Shown here in pieces: positions 42,834-51,347 of a stretch of 64,000 nucleotides of DNA (its first letter is position 1; each line of letters opens with the position of its first letter). The translations under genes were made by a program, and so were the position numbers. The stretch lies in NCBI RefSeq assembly GCF_016864575.1, contig NZ_CP044125.1, positions 2,896,001 through 2,960,000 on the forward strand, written 5' to 3'. The stretch is from Rhizobium sp. BG4 (GTDB lineage: Bacteria > Pseudomonadota > Alphaproteobacteria > Rhizobiales > Rhizobiaceae). The notes beneath the pieces are model-generated. The model had not been told where the DNA came from and ran no database searches. It saw only the letters and a program-made list of their open reading frames with translations.

Positions 42834-43448
42834 CTACACACGGTGCTTGTCGCCGCGCTTGCGGCCCTGCGAGATGTCGAGGAAGAGCTCCGACGGCGTG
42901 ACCTTGCGGTCGATCAGGCCCTGTTGGTGGGCATAGCCGATCACCGTTTCCAGCGTTTTGGCGTTCTGCCCTTCGAGGCCGTAGGCCCAGGGATCGTCGC
43001 CCATGATCGCCTGCTGCTCTTCCCAGGCCTCGCGATACCAGGCGAGCGGCACGATGCGCGGGTTTTCCATGCGCTTCATGGCGATCTGCTTGGCTTCCTC
43101 GAAGGCGATGTAGAGGTTGATCGGCACCCAGGGATGGCGCTCGACGATCTCAGGGCGGATGCCCATCACATGCATGATCGGGAAGATGCCGGTGCGTTCG
43201 TAATAGGCGATCTCCTCGGCCTTGTAGTCCGGGAACAGGCGGCCGACGCGCGGGTCGCGCTTCTTGATCGGGGCGATCAGATCGGGATGCAGCAAGGCGT
43301 CGATCTCGCCGTCGACAAGCATCTGCTCGATCGACTTGTCCTCGCCGATCTTGTGCAGCTTCAGGCCGGAGGGAAGCTTGTAATCGACGTCTTCGTCGAG
43401 CTCCGAATACCAGGTGTTCCCCGACAAGAAGCTCGGCGGCGGGCAGGC
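42834..43448 (-). pseudogene. 4,5-dihydroxyphthalate decarboxylase-like gene, N-terminus missing
   Basis: The remaining 197-204 residues match the C-terminal two-thirds of this substrate-binding-protein-fold family (TWYSELDEDVDYKLP, then EEIAYYERTGIFPIMHVMGI, SELFLDISQGRKRG); full members are about 330 residues. Upstream the frame closes at a TAG near 43450, next to the end of the flagellin gene. The only start available is a TTG at 43427 with no ribosome-binding site. About 120-130 N-terminal residues have been lost, which probably also removed the promoter of this catabolic operon. Confidence 0.8.
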
Positions 43449-43464
43449 CTAGGGCTGAGCCGGA

Positions 43465-44445
43465 TCAGTTCCTGAACAGGCTCAGCAGGTTCTGTGGGGC
43501 GCTGTTGGCGATCGACAGCGACTGGATCGCCAGCTGCTGCTGCGTCTGCTGCGCCGTCAGCTTCGAGGATTCGTCTTCCATATCGGCATCGACCAGCCGG
43601 CCGACGCCGCTGTCGACGGAATCGGAGAGATCGTGGGCGAAATCCATCGACATCTCGACGCCCTTGCTGAGCGAGCCGATCGTCGAGGCCACAGCCGTCA
43701 TCTGTGCTGTCATGCCTTCGACGGTCGCCAGCATGTCGTCGAGCTCGTCATCCGTCGTCGAATTGTCGATGGCGATATCGACGGCCGTTGCCGGGGCGGT
43801 GGCGCCCTTCAGCATGACGTAATTCTTGGCCGAGCCGACCTCGACCGCGAAGGCTTCGGTGGAGAGGATGCCGTATTCGCCCGAGCCGCCGTTATCGACG
43901 AAATACTGGACGTCGGTAGAGGTCCGGCGCGGCGGCGTATTGATCGGGTAGGAGACCGTTCCGACCCTGACCGTGCCGTCGCTGTTGCGGATGAAATAGG
44001 CCGGGATGCTTTTGTCGGCGGAGTCGGCGCCGGTGTTCCACGAGAGCCAGTTCTGGCCGTTGAACGAGGCGGAATCGGACGTCGACTGCAGCTGCTGCTT
44101 CAGCTGCGTCAGGTCTTCGTTGATCTTCGTCTTGTCGACGCCGTCTTCATAGGCGGCAACCAGCTTGGCCTTCACTTCCGACATCAGGTCGATCGACGAA
44201 GCGATCGCCGTGTAGGTCGTATCTAGAACCGCACCGCTGAGGCCGAGGGCGTCCTGAACCGCCGACAGAGCCTTGCTGTCGGAGCGCATCGTCGTCGCGA
44301 TCGCCCAATAGGCGGCGTTGTCGGAAGCCTTTTCGATGCGAAGGCCGGTGGAGACGTGCTGCTGCGTTCCTGAAAGCGAGGCGTTGACAGAGCGCAGGGA
44401 TTGGAGCGCAGCAATAGCCGCGTTGTTCGTGATGATCGACGACAT
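43465..44445 (-). CDS. Flagellin (rhizobial short type)
   Basis: A 326-residue flagellin with the conserved N-terminal coiled-coil domain (SSIITNNAAIAALQSLRSVN, then KASDNAAYWAIATTMRSD) and the matching C-terminal domain ending ANSAPQNLLSLFRN. The central part is variable. The ATG at 44445 gives the standard flagellin N-terminus; an upstream in-frame start adds 16 unrelated residues. Rhizobial flagellin genes normally lie inside the large motility cluster, whereas here no other filament or basal-body gene is nearby. It may be a minor or spare filament subunit. Confidence 0.93.
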   Translation of the reverse strand: MSSIITNNAAIAALQSLRSVNASLSGTQQHVSTGLRIEKASDNAAYWAIATTMRSDSKALSAVQDALGLSGAVLDTTYTAIASSIDLMSEVKAKLVAAYEDGVDKTKINEDLTQLKQQLQSTSDSASFNGQNWLSWNTGADSADKSIPAYFIRNSDGTVRVGTVSYPINTPPRRTSTDVQYFVDNGGSGEYGILSTEAFAVEVGSAKNYVMLKGATAPATAVDIAIDNSTTDDELDDMLATVEGMTAQMTAVASTIGSLSKGVEMSMDFAHDLSDSVDSGVGRLVDADMEDESSKLTAQQTQQQLAIQSLSIANSAPQNLLSLFRN

Positions 44446-44555
44446 CCGAAACCCGTAGAAATGAATTGTGGGGGAGGGAGATGCGTCATGCACCGGAGTG
44501 CGGTTCTTATCAGTTTGTTATGCTTAACAGTTGGTTACCGCTGCAATTTCAGATT

Positions 44556-45439
44556 TCACACCTCGCGTCTCGGCGCCGGATGTGTGGAGACAAAGTCCTC
44601 GGCTTCGGCGCGCAGCCATTCGCAGAAGATCACCGATTTGCGGTTTCGCCTGGCGCGGCGGAGCGCCACATATTCGTGGCCGCTGTCGATGAAGCCGAAG
44701 GGGGCGGCGAGCCTGTTGTCGCGGATATCGCCGGTGACATAGGGCCAGGGCGCGACACAGACGCCGAGGCCGGCGCCGGCTGCTTCCAGCATGAAATAGA
44801 AATGCTCGTATTCGACGCGCGGCCCGCCCTCGATGGCGATGCCGGAGCGGGTGAGCCAGTCGCCCCAGGCGCGGAGCCTGGTCTTGGTGTGCAGGACGGG
44901 AGGCCGCTGACAGTGGAGGCGAGCGATGGGGCGACGACGGGGCCGGTCTGCTCCGGAAAGAGCGGGATGACGTCGGCGCCGTCGGGCCAGGGCGCAGTGC
45001 CGACGCGGATCGCCACGTCGAAGCCGTCGCGGGAGAAATCGACGGGGCGGGACGAAGCGGTCAGCCGCACGTCGATGTCAGGATGTTCGGCCTGGAAGCG
45101 GTAGAGCCGGGGGATCAGCCAGCGCATGGTGAAGGTGCCGGGGCAGGAGACATCCAGCGCGCCGTCGACGGTATCGGCGACCGAACGGACCGACATGTCG
45201 ATCTGGTCGAAGGCGGCAACGAGGCCGGGCAGCAGCGTCTGGCCCGCTTCGGTCAGGCGCAGCCGGTTCTTCGGTCCCTCGAAGAGCGAGACGCCGAGAA
45301 CCTCTTCGAGATGCTGGATGTGGCGGCTGATGGCGCTGTGGGTGACGTTCAGTTCGTCGGCGGCAAGCGTCATGCGCCCGTGGCGGCCGGCGGCTTCGAA
45401 GGCGCGAAGCGCGTTGAGGGAAGGAAGGCGTCTTGCCAT
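44556..45439 (-). pseudogene. GcvA-like LysR regulator with a frameshift
   Basis: The N-terminal HTH (RRLPSLNALRAFEAAGRHG) and the first part of the effector domain read correctly to about residue 180. After ASTVSGLP the frame switches to Pro/Ser/Ala-rich nonsense. The lost sequence continues in the -1-base frame (LHTKTRLRAWGDWL, then LEAAGAGLGVCVAPWPYV) to a natural end at 44556. The total span fits 294 residues if one base is restored near 44900. It is either a true frameshift mutation or a sequencing error. The start overlaps a shared promoter region with the divergent methyltransferase gene. Confidence 0.8.
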
Positions 45440-45622
45440 GTCACACTTCAGCTATGTGCGTTTTGGGAACAAACTCTGTTCGAGCTTATCGGTTTTCAGG
45501 CTGGAGATTATGGTGTTTTCTCTGGTTGCAACATTAAGGCAAGGCCGCAAAGCGCACAATAGTTCCGAAATGCCGCGGCATTCGGGGAGGGCGGAGCTTT
45601 GCCCACCAAGGGATTTGAAAGC

Positions 45623-46399
45623 ATGAGCAACAGACATACGGATGGAAGTGCGGGCGACGCCAATTACGGCGTGATCGGCACCAATTACACGCAGTACCGC
45701 CAGCCGGATCCGCATATCGCCGCCTTCATCTGGAGCGCGCTCGGCGATGCCAAGACCGTGCTGAATGTCGGCGCCGGTGCCGGTTCCTACGAGCCGACGG
45801 ACCGGGTGGTGACGGCGGTCGAGCCGTCGGCCTCGATGCGGGCGCAGCGCCCGGCCCGTCTTCCGGTCGCGATCGACGCGGTGGCGGAAAAGCTGCCTTT
45901 CGACGACAAGAGTTTCGACGGCAGCATGACGACCTTCTCCGTCCACCAGTGGCCGGATCTGAAGGCGGGTCTTGCGGAGATGCGCCGCGTGACGCGCGGG
46001 CCGGTCGCGGTGCTGAGCTGCGATCCGGACGAGCTGCATCGCTCGTGGCTGCAGGTCTATGCGCCGGAGATGATTGCCGTCGAAGCCAGCCGTTACCCGT
46101 CGCTGGCGTCGATCTCGGAAGCGCTCGGCGGCACGGTCGAGATCCGGCCGGTGCCGATCCCGCTGCATTGCACCGATGGTTTCAGCGAAGGCTATTACGG
46201 CCGCCCGGAGCGGCTGCTCGATCCCGGCGCGCGCCGTGCGAATTCCGCCTGGAGCTTCGTCGATCCCTCCATCGGCGAGCGTTTCGTCGAAGAGCTCGGC
46301 CGTGATCTGAAGCATGGCAGCTGGGACAAGCGGTACGGCGCGTTGCGCACGCAGCCCTTCTTCGAGGGTTCGCTGCGGCTGATCGTTTCCATGCCCTAA
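45623..46399 (+). CDS. Class I SAM-dependent methyltransferase (type 11)
   Basis: A 258-residue protein. The SAM motif I is VLNVGAGAGSYE near residue 47, and motif II/III sequence VTAVEPSASMRAQR and FDGSMTTFSVHQWPDL follows in the usual spacing. The substrate is unknown. The ATG at 45623 is favoured over an upstream TTG. It is divergent from the frameshifted LysR gene and nearly abuts the convergent TetR gene (four bases between stops). Confidence 0.85.
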   Translation: MSNRHTDGSAGDANYGVIGTNYTQYRQPDPHIAAFIWSALGDAKTVLNVGAGAGSYEPTDRVVTAVEPSASMRAQRPARLPVAIDAVAEKLPFDDKSFDGSMTTFSVHQWPDLKAGLAEMRRVTRGPVAVLSCDPDELHRSWLQVYAPEMIAVEASRYPSLASISEALGGTVEIRPVPIPLHCTDGFSEGYYGRPERLLDPGARRANSAWSFVDPSIGERFVEELGRDLKHGSWDKRYGALRTQPFFEGSLRLIVSMP

Positions 46400-46403
46400 A
46401 GAC

Positions 46404-46907
46404 TTAGGCGAGTTCCTTCGTCGCGTCGTCGAAGGAACTCGCATCGCCGAGCGCTGACGACATCAGCATGGCGCCTTCCAGGGTGGCGAGCACCTTCAGC
46501 GCTTCCTCGCGCGTCATGCCCGACGCCATCAACCTTTCGATGCCGACTTCGAAGAAGCGCTTCGCTTCCGCCGCAACCTCATCCGGCAGATCACGCGAGG
46601 CAGCGCCCAGCGCGCCGCAGAGGCACATGCGGCCATCTTCGGCAAAGGAACGCTGGAAGACGCGGCGCCAGGCGGCGACCGTGTTCAGGCCCGACGACTT
46701 TTCCGCCTCGACAGCATCGCCGAACCGATCCGTGTAACGATGGGCGACAGCGGCGGCGAGCGCCTCCTTGGTGGGGAAATGGTAGTGGACGCTGGCGCTC
46801 TTGATGCCGACTTCAGCGGCAATCTCGCGGAAACTGAATCCGTTATAGCCACCCTGTCTGATCATGCGCTCTGCGGCGTCCATGATTGCCTGCACTTTTT
46901 CCGACAT
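46404..46907 (-). CDS. TetR/AcrR-family repressor
   Basis: A 167-residue regulator with an N-terminal HTH (about residues 10-50; FSFREIAAEVGIKSASVHYHF) and a helical ligand domain with three cysteines near residues 97-99 and nearby (MCLCGA). The start is the ATG at 46907. A much longer open frame on this strand continues upstream, but only because it is antisense to the SDR gene. It is divergent from the redox operon at 47010, with two near-identical palindromes between them, so it very likely represses both directions. Confidence 0.92.
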   Translation of the reverse strand: MSEKVQAIMDAAERMIRQGGYNGFSFREIAAEVGIKSASVHYHFPTKEALAAAVAHRYTDRFGDAVEAEKSSGLNTVAAWRRVFQRSFAEDGRMCLCGALGAASRDLPDEVAAEAKRFFEVGIERLMASGMTREEALKVLATLEGAMLMSSALGDASSFDDATKELA

Positions 46908-46920
46908 TGTCACCTTCTCT

Positions 46921-46938
46921 CTATCTATTGATAGATAG
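46921..46938. promoter_or_regulatory. TetR operator 1
   Basis: CTATCTA-TTGA-TAGATAG is a perfect 7-bp dyad 13 bases upstream of the TetR ATG. It matches operator 2 except at one base in the spacer. Expected to mediate autorepression. Confidence 0.75.
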
Positions 46939-46977
46939 GTCTTGAAATCTGTTAAAGCAAGCGCTAAGTGGTGTTGC

Positions 46978-46995
46978 CTATCTACTGATAGATAG
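46978..46995. promoter_or_regulatory. TetR operator 2
   Basis: CTATCTA-CTGA-TAGATAG lies just upstream of AAGGAG and the SDR ATG (47010). It is 57 bases centre-to-centre from operator 1. Occupation would block the start of the SDR operon. Confidence 0.75.
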
Positions 46996-47009
46996 ATAAG
47001 GAGATAATC

Positions 47010-47777
47010 ATGCGCTTTGAAGGTAAAGTAGTCGCGATCACTGGCGGCGGTTCGGGAATTGGCAAGGAAGTGGCGGCCCGCTTCGTCGCCGAGGGGGCTT
47101 CGGTCGCCATCAACGGCCGCGATCTCGCCAAGCTGCAGGCTGCCGCCAAGGAAATCGATCCTTCCGGCAAGAAAGTCATCGTTTCCGCCGGTGACATCGC
47201 CAATCCGGCAACGGGCGCAGCCCTGGTTGACGCCGCCGTCAAGGCATTCGGCACGCTTGACATCCTCATCAACAATGCCGGCGTCTTCAACCCGAAGCCG
47301 TTCCTCGATCTCACCGAGGGCGACTACGACTGGTATCTGGACACGATCCTGAAGGGCAAGTTCTTCACCGCACAGGCTGCTGCCAAGGTGATGAAGGACA
47401 AGGGCGGCGTCATCGTCCAGACCGGCTCGATGTGGGCGATCCAGGCGATCGGCGCCACGCCGTCGGCTGCCTATTCGGCTGCCAATGCCGGCGTTCACGC
47501 CATGGTCCGCAACCTGGCGATCGAGCTTGCACCTTATAACATCCGCATCAACGCGGTTGCTCCTGCCGTCGTCGAAACCCCCGTCTACAACACCTTCCTG
47601 TCTGCCGAGCAGGTCAAGGAAGTGCTGCCGACCTTCGACGCCTTCCATCCGCTCGGCCGCAACGGCCAGCCGAAGGATGTCGCCGAGGCGATCCTCTTCC
47701 TCGCTTCCGAGCAGGCTTCGTGGATCACCGGCACGGTTCTCCCGGTTGATGGCGGCGTCACCGCCGGCCGCCAGTAA
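47010..47777 (+). CDS. SDR-family oxidoreductase (first gene of TetR-controlled operon)
   Basis: A 255-residue classical SDR. The cofactor motif is TGGGSGIGKEVAARF, the structural NNAGVF lies near residue 90, Ser is in TGSMWAI, and YSAANAG is at the catalytic position: the usual YxxxK reads Tyr-Ser-Ala-Ala-Asn, so the catalytic Lys is replaced by Asn. The C-terminus has ITGTVLPVDGGVTAG. AAGGAG lies six bases before the ATG. The missing Lys may lower or change activity and deserves a check against homologues. Confidence 0.9.
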   Translation: MRFEGKVVAITGGGSGIGKEVAARFVAEGASVAINGRDLAKLQAAAKEIDPSGKKVIVSAGDIANPATGAALVDAAVKAFGTLDILINNAGVFNPKPFLDLTEGDYDWYLDTILKGKFFTAQAAAKVMKDKGGVIVQTGSMWAIQAIGATPSAAYSAANAGVHAMVRNLAIELAPYNIRINAVAPAVVETPVYNTFLSAEQVKEVLPTFDAFHPLGRNGQPKDVAEAILFLASEQASWITGTVLPVDGGVTAGRQ

Positions 47778-47779
47778 GG

Positions 47780-48130
47780 ATGATGCAGATGATGGATTGG
47801 AACGGATATCGCGACGAACTGCTCGGCCGCGTCGGTGAACTCGGCAAGCTGACGCCGGATACGCTGCGTGGCGTGGTCTCGCTCGATCGCGCCGGCGAAA
47901 AGGCAAATCACCTCGGCCCGAAGATGCGTGAACTGATCGCGCTCGCCGTTGCCGTCACCACCCGCTGCGACGGCTGCATTGCCGTTCATAGCAAGGCGGC
48001 GATCGAGCACGGGGCGACCGAGGAAGAGATCGCCGAGGCGCTCGGCGTCGCGATCGCGCTTAATGCCGGTGCCGCTCTGACCTATTCCGCCCGGGTTCTC
48101 GACGCCGTCGCGGCCCTTCCGAACAAGTGA
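47780..48130 (+). CDS. Carboxymuconolactone decarboxylase/AhpD-family protein
   Basis: A 116-residue all-helical protein with the AhpD-type redox motif RCDGCIAVH (Cys-x-x-Cys, His three residues on) near residue 62 and the downstream EHGATEEEIAEALGVAIALNAG helix pair. Members act as small peroxidase-linked disulfide reductases or dehydratases. It starts two bases after the SDR stop and is followed by a terminator hairpin, so these two genes form a distinct transcript segment. Confidence 0.9.
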   Translation: MMQMMDWNGYRDELLGRVGELGKLTPDTLRGVVSLDRAGEKANHLGPKMRELIALAVAVTTRCDGCIAVHSKAAIEHGATEEEIAEALGVAIALNAGAALTYSARVLDAVAALPNK

Positions 48131-48136
48131 CATCGA

Positions 48137-48164
48137 GGGGCCGGCCGCAATGCCGGCCCCTTTT
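48137..48164 (+). terminator. Hairpin terminator after the AhpD-like gene
   Basis: A 9-bp perfect stem (GGGGCCGGC at 48137-48145 with GCCGGCCCC at 48152-48160), a 6-base loop and TTTT. The T-run is short, so read-through into the amine oxidase gene is possible. Confidence 0.7.
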
Positions 48165-48182
48165 CAACCTTCAGGAATGACA

Positions 48183-49295
48183 ATGCAGACATCTGTTGCG
48201 ATCATCGGCGGCGGCCTTGCCGGACTTCATGCCGCGAGGCTGCTTCACGCAGCCAATATCGACTTCCTGCTGTTCGAAGCCCGCGACCGGCTGGGCGGGC
48301 GGATCTTCTCCGTGGACGAGACGGGCAGCGTTTCGGCCGACGGCTTCGATCTCGGCCCTTCCTGGTTCTGGCCGCAGATGCAGCCGACGATCGGCGCGCT
48401 TGTCGCCGAGCTTGAGCTGCCGGCTTTCGTCCAGGCAAGCGACGGCGACGTGGTGTTCGAGCGCATGTCGCGCGAGCCGCCGCAGCGCTATCAGGGCTAC
48501 CGGCAGGAGCCGCAATCGATGCGGCTGACCGGCGGCACCAATGCGCTGGTGCGGGCGCTGACGGCGGAACTGCCGGAAAATTGCATCTTCCTGAGCCGCA
48601 AGGTCACTGCCGCCGCGCTTGGCGCCGATGGCGTGACACTGACCGTTTCGAATTCTACCGGCGGACAGGAGAGTGTTCAGGCCGGGCATGTGATCTTTGC
48701 TCTGCCGCCGCGTTTGCTTGAGGCGACCGTTTCCTTCTCGCCGCCGGTTTCGACCGCCATGGCCTCGCGCTGGCGCCAGACGGCGACCTGGATGGCGCCG
48801 CATGCGAAATTCTTCGCGCTTTACGACCGCCCGTTCTGGCGCCAGGAAGGCCTGTCGGGAACGGCGCAGAGCATGGTTGGGCCGCTGGTCGAGATTCATG
48901 ATGCGACGACCGCGACGGGCTCCGCCGCTCTCTTCGGCTTCCTCGGCGTCGGTGCCGACGAGCGCCAATCTATCGGCGAGGATCTGCTGACGCATGCCTG
49001 CGTCCAGCAGCTCGGCCGCCTGTTTGGCGAGAAGGCGCTGCAGCCGCGGGCAACGCTGTTCAAGGATTGGGCTGCCGATCCGGCGACCGCCACGAAGGCC
49101 GACCGCACTGGCGGCGCCCATCCGTCGCCCGACCGCAGGCCCTGGGTGGATGGCGCATGGCAGCCCTTCATCTCGCTTGCCGGAAGCGAAACCAGCCAGA
49201 CCGATCCCGGCTATCTCTCGGGCGCGGTCGATGCGGCCGCGCGGACCGTTTCTGCAATCATCGGATCGCGGCGCGACGCCGCGAACAGGAGGTAA
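48183..49295 (+). CDS. FAD-dependent amine oxidase (monoamine-oxidase-like)
   Basis: A 370-residue flavoprotein: the N-terminal FAD motif VAIIGGGLAGLHAARLL and the RDRLGGRIFS segment of the flavin amine oxidase family, with a C-terminal FAD-contact region (SLAGSETSQTDPGYLSGAVDAA). AGGA six bases upstream favours the ATG at 48183. At 370 residues it is shorter than the usual 420-450. Likely to oxidise an amine or a related reduced compound; the substrate is unknown. Three bases separate its stop from the next SDR. Confidence 0.85.
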   Translation: MQTSVAIIGGGLAGLHAARLLHAANIDFLLFEARDRLGGRIFSVDETGSVSADGFDLGPSWFWPQMQPTIGALVAELELPAFVQASDGDVVFERMSREPPQRYQGYRQEPQSMRLTGGTNALVRALTAELPENCIFLSRKVTAAALGADGVTLTVSNSTGGQESVQAGHVIFALPPRLLEATVSFSPPVSTAMASRWRQTATWMAPHAKFFALYDRPFWRQEGLSGTAQSMVGPLVEIHDATTATGSAALFGFLGVGADERQSIGEDLLTHACVQQLGRLFGEKALQPRATLFKDWAADPATATKADRTGGAHPSPDRRPWVDGAWQPFISLAGSETSQTDPGYLSGAVDAAARTVSAIIGSRRDAANRR

Positions 49296-49297
49296 CC

Positions 49298-50041
49298 ATG
49301 CTGACAGGAAAGACTGCACTGATCACCGGCGGCTCCAGCGGTATCGGCCTTGCGGCGGCGCGCCGGCTGATCGCCGATGGCGCCCGTGTCGCCATATCGG
49401 GCACCGACGAGGCCAAGCTCGATATGGCGCGGCGTGAGCTCGGCGGCGAGACCGTGGCGATCCGCGCCGACGTGCGCTCGCTTACCGACCTGAAGGCGAT
49501 GGCGAAGCAGGCGGCCGACGCCTTCGGCACGATCGACATTCTCTTCGCCAATGCCGGTGTCGCCTATGGCACGCCGATTGCGACGACCGAAGAGGAGGCC
49601 TTCGACCGGCTGATGGACATCAACGTCAAGGGCGTGTTCTTCACCGTGCAGAGCGTGCTGCCCGTGATGGCCGACGGCGGTTCGATCATCCTCAACACGT
49701 CGTGGCTGAACAAGGTGGGCACGCCGGGGCGCGCCGCGCTCTCGGCCTCGAAGGCGGCTGTCCGCTCCTTTGCCCGCACGCTCTCGGCCGAACTCACCGA
49801 GCGCAAGATCCGCGTCAACTGCGTCAGCCCCGGGCCGACCGACACGCCGATCCACCATAGCGCCGGCCAGACGGCCGACGACTACAAGGCCTATACCGAG
49901 CGGGTCGGCGCCCGCGTGCCGGCCGGGCGTATGGGGCGCCCGGAGGAGATCGCCGCCGCGGTGGCGTTTCTCGCCAGCGACCAATCGAGCTTCATGCTCG
50001 GAACCGAAATACTTCTCGATGGCGGATTGGCGGAGCTTTGA
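49298..50041 (+). CDS. SDR-family oxidoreductase
   Basis: A 247-residue SDR. The motif is TGGSSGIGLAAARRL, then FANAGVA near residue 82. At the expected catalytic position the sequence reads LSASKAAV, so the Tyr of YxxxK is replaced by Leu although the Lys is present; Ser in LNTSWLN is kept. The C-terminus is LGTEILLDGGLAEL. AGGAGG lies eight bases before the ATG, inside the end of the preceding gene. Both SDRs of this operon thus deviate from the standard catalytic pair, each at a different residue. Confidence 0.88.
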   Translation: MLTGKTALITGGSSGIGLAAARRLIADGARVAISGTDEAKLDMARRELGGETVAIRADVRSLTDLKAMAKQAADAFGTIDILFANAGVAYGTPIATTEEEAFDRLMDINVKGVFFTVQSVLPVMADGGSIILNTSWLNKVGTPGRAALSASKAAVRSFARTLSAELTERKIRVNCVSPGPTDTPIHHSAGQTADDYKAYTERVGARVPAGRMGRPEEIAAAVAFLASDQSSFMLGTEILLDGGLAEL

Positions 50042-50043
50042 CC

Positions 50044-50718
50044 ATGCGTATCAATGACGACCTGACGAAACCTGTAACCGTACATTCGGCGGCACTCGAC
50101 TGGATCCCCAGCCCGGCGCCGGGCGTCGACCGCAAGATGCTGTTTCGCATCGGCGAGGAGAAGGCGCGCGCCACCTCGATCGTCCGCTATGCCCCGGGCA
50201 GCGCCTTTCCGCCGCATACCCATACCGGCGGCGAGGAATTCGTGGTGCTCGACGGCATCTTCCAGGACGAGCACGGCGACTATCCGGCCGGATCCTACAT
50301 CCGCAACCCGCCGGGCACCTCGCATATGCCGGCCTCGGCAGGCGGCTGCTCGATCTTCGTGCGGCTCTGGCAATTCCGCGCCGAAGACCGCGACCAGACG
50401 GTGCGCCGCCCGGGCGAGGGCCGCAAAGATACGCCGCGCCCCGGCGCCGAGAGCGCTCTCATCCTCTTCGACGACGGCCGCGAGCAGGTGCGCCTCGAAG
50501 AGTGGCGGGCAGGGGCGGCGGTGACCGTCGACAATGCCGAAGGCCTGGAATTCCTGGTGCTGAAGGGGACACTGATTGTCAATGGCGAGCGGCTGGAACG
50601 CCTCGCCTGGGGCCGCCTTCCGGCAGGTACTACGCTCGCCGCAGAAGCCGGCGCCGATGGCGCGCAAGTCTGGATGAAACGCGGGCCGCTCATGCACGCG
50701 GATGTCTGCGCGTTTTGA
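50044..50718 (+). CDS. Bicupin protein (ChrR-like cupin)
   Basis: A 224-residue protein with two tandem cupin halves. The first (about residues 40-115) has the metal-binding pattern PPHTHTGGEEFVVLDG and a later GTSH. The second (about 130-215) is degenerate and lacks the His pair. ChrR-type cupins bind Zn, sense oxidative signals or act as dioxygenase-like enzymes; no anti-sigma zinc domain is seen here. The ATG at 50044 follows the SDR stop by two bases. Last gene of the operon, with a hairpin downstream. Confidence 0.8.
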   Translation: MRINDDLTKPVTVHSAALDWIPSPAPGVDRKMLFRIGEEKARATSIVRYAPGSAFPPHTHTGGEEFVVLDGIFQDEHGDYPAGSYIRNPPGTSHMPASAGGCSIFVRLWQFRAEDRDQTVRRPGEGRKDTPRPGAESALILFDDGREQVRLEEWRAGAAVTVDNAEGLEFLVLKGTLIVNGERLERLAWGRLPAGTTLAAEAGADGAQVWMKRGPLMHADVCAF

Positions 50719-51027
50719 TTGCAATCCGATGGTCCCGGGTGCTACCCGGGACCGGGCGGGCGATAGAAGTCTGTTTTATCGCTGCTGCCTTTCCGGAAAC
50801 GAAATCGAACGAAAACAACGAATTACGGGATAGAATTTTAAGCGGCGGCAAGTTTCTTGGGTCTTGTCGTTGCTAAATATTAAATTGACATTATATTGGT
50901 GTTATCGACCATTGCTTGTGACGTCGTCCAAGAGCGCTTTCGGCTCTTCAGATTTCCCTCCAAATAATCGATCTCATTCCGCAGGGTATCGCGGGAAAAC
51001 ACACGGTTGCTTTGAAAGGAAATCGTT
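50719..51027. other. 309-bp intergenic region: hairpin and cspA leader
   Basis: It starts with the cupin-gene hairpin (50731-50753). It then holds an AT-rich stretch with a TTGACA hexamer at 50885-50890 (no convincing -10 at standard spacing) and a small dyad AAGAGC/GCTCTT near 50931. The last 100 bases are probably the long untranslated leader typical of cold-shock genes. No gene is seen. Confidence 0.5.
50731..50753 (+). terminator. Hairpin downstream of the cupin operon
   Basis: A 10-bp perfect stem (GGTCCCGGGT/ACCCGGGACC) with a 3-base loop starts 13 bases after the cupin stop codon. There is no T-run, so termination is uncertain. Confidence 0.5.
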
Positions 51028-51237
51028 ATGAATACAGGTACAGTCAAGTGGTTCAACGCCACCAAGGGTTTCGGCTTCATTCAGCCTGACAACGGCGGCG
51101 CCGATGTTTTCGTCCATATTTCTGCAGTTGAACGCGCAGGCATGCGCTCGCTCGCAGACGGACAGAAGATCAGCTACGAAATCGTGCAGGACCGCCGCTC
51201 GGGCAAGAGCTCGGCAGATAACCTGCAGGCTGCATAA
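51028..51237 (+). CDS. cspA: Cold-shock protein
   Basis: A 69-residue single cold-shock domain. RNP1 is KGFGFIQP and RNP2 is VFVHISAVE, both complete. It acts as an RNA chaperone that melts secondary structure in mRNA. The ATG is preceded by AAAGGAAAT. A good rho-independent terminator follows. The gene symbol is a family label, since rhizobia carry several paralogues. Confidence 0.95.
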   Translation: MNTGTVKWFNATKGFGFIQPDNGGADVFVHISAVERAGMRSLADGQKISYEIVQDRRSGKSSADNLQAA

Positions 51238-51294
51238 TTTGTCAGCGCCTCGCGCGACCACGGATGTACTGGCGCGCTGAGACGATGACGGAGG

Positions 51295-51327
51295 AAGGTC
51301 GGGAGCAGTCCCGGCCTTTTGTTTTTT
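51295..51327 (+). terminator. Rho-independent terminator of cspA
   Basis: A 10-bp stem (51295-51304 with 51309-51318, one G-T pair), a GCAG loop, then TTGTTTTTT. Confidence 0.9.
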
Positions 51328-51347
51328 CACTTCATTCGGAGAATGGC

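Noticed and set aside
44466..45104. 212-codon plus-strand frame opposite the frameshifted LysR gene
   Set aside because: Antisense shadow. Both frames of the broken LysR gene on the minus strand carry clear family homology.
47010..47777. Insertion sequence or phage origin for the redox operon region
   Set aside because: No transposase, integrase, terminal inverted repeats or tRNA were seen here or elsewhere in the window. Codon usage appears like that of neighbouring genes by eye.
46908..47906. N-terminal 333-codon extension of the TetR frame (total 500 codons)
   Set aside because: It is antisense to the SDR gene and crosses both operators and the divergent promoter. The protein from ATG 46907 is a complete TetR regulator.
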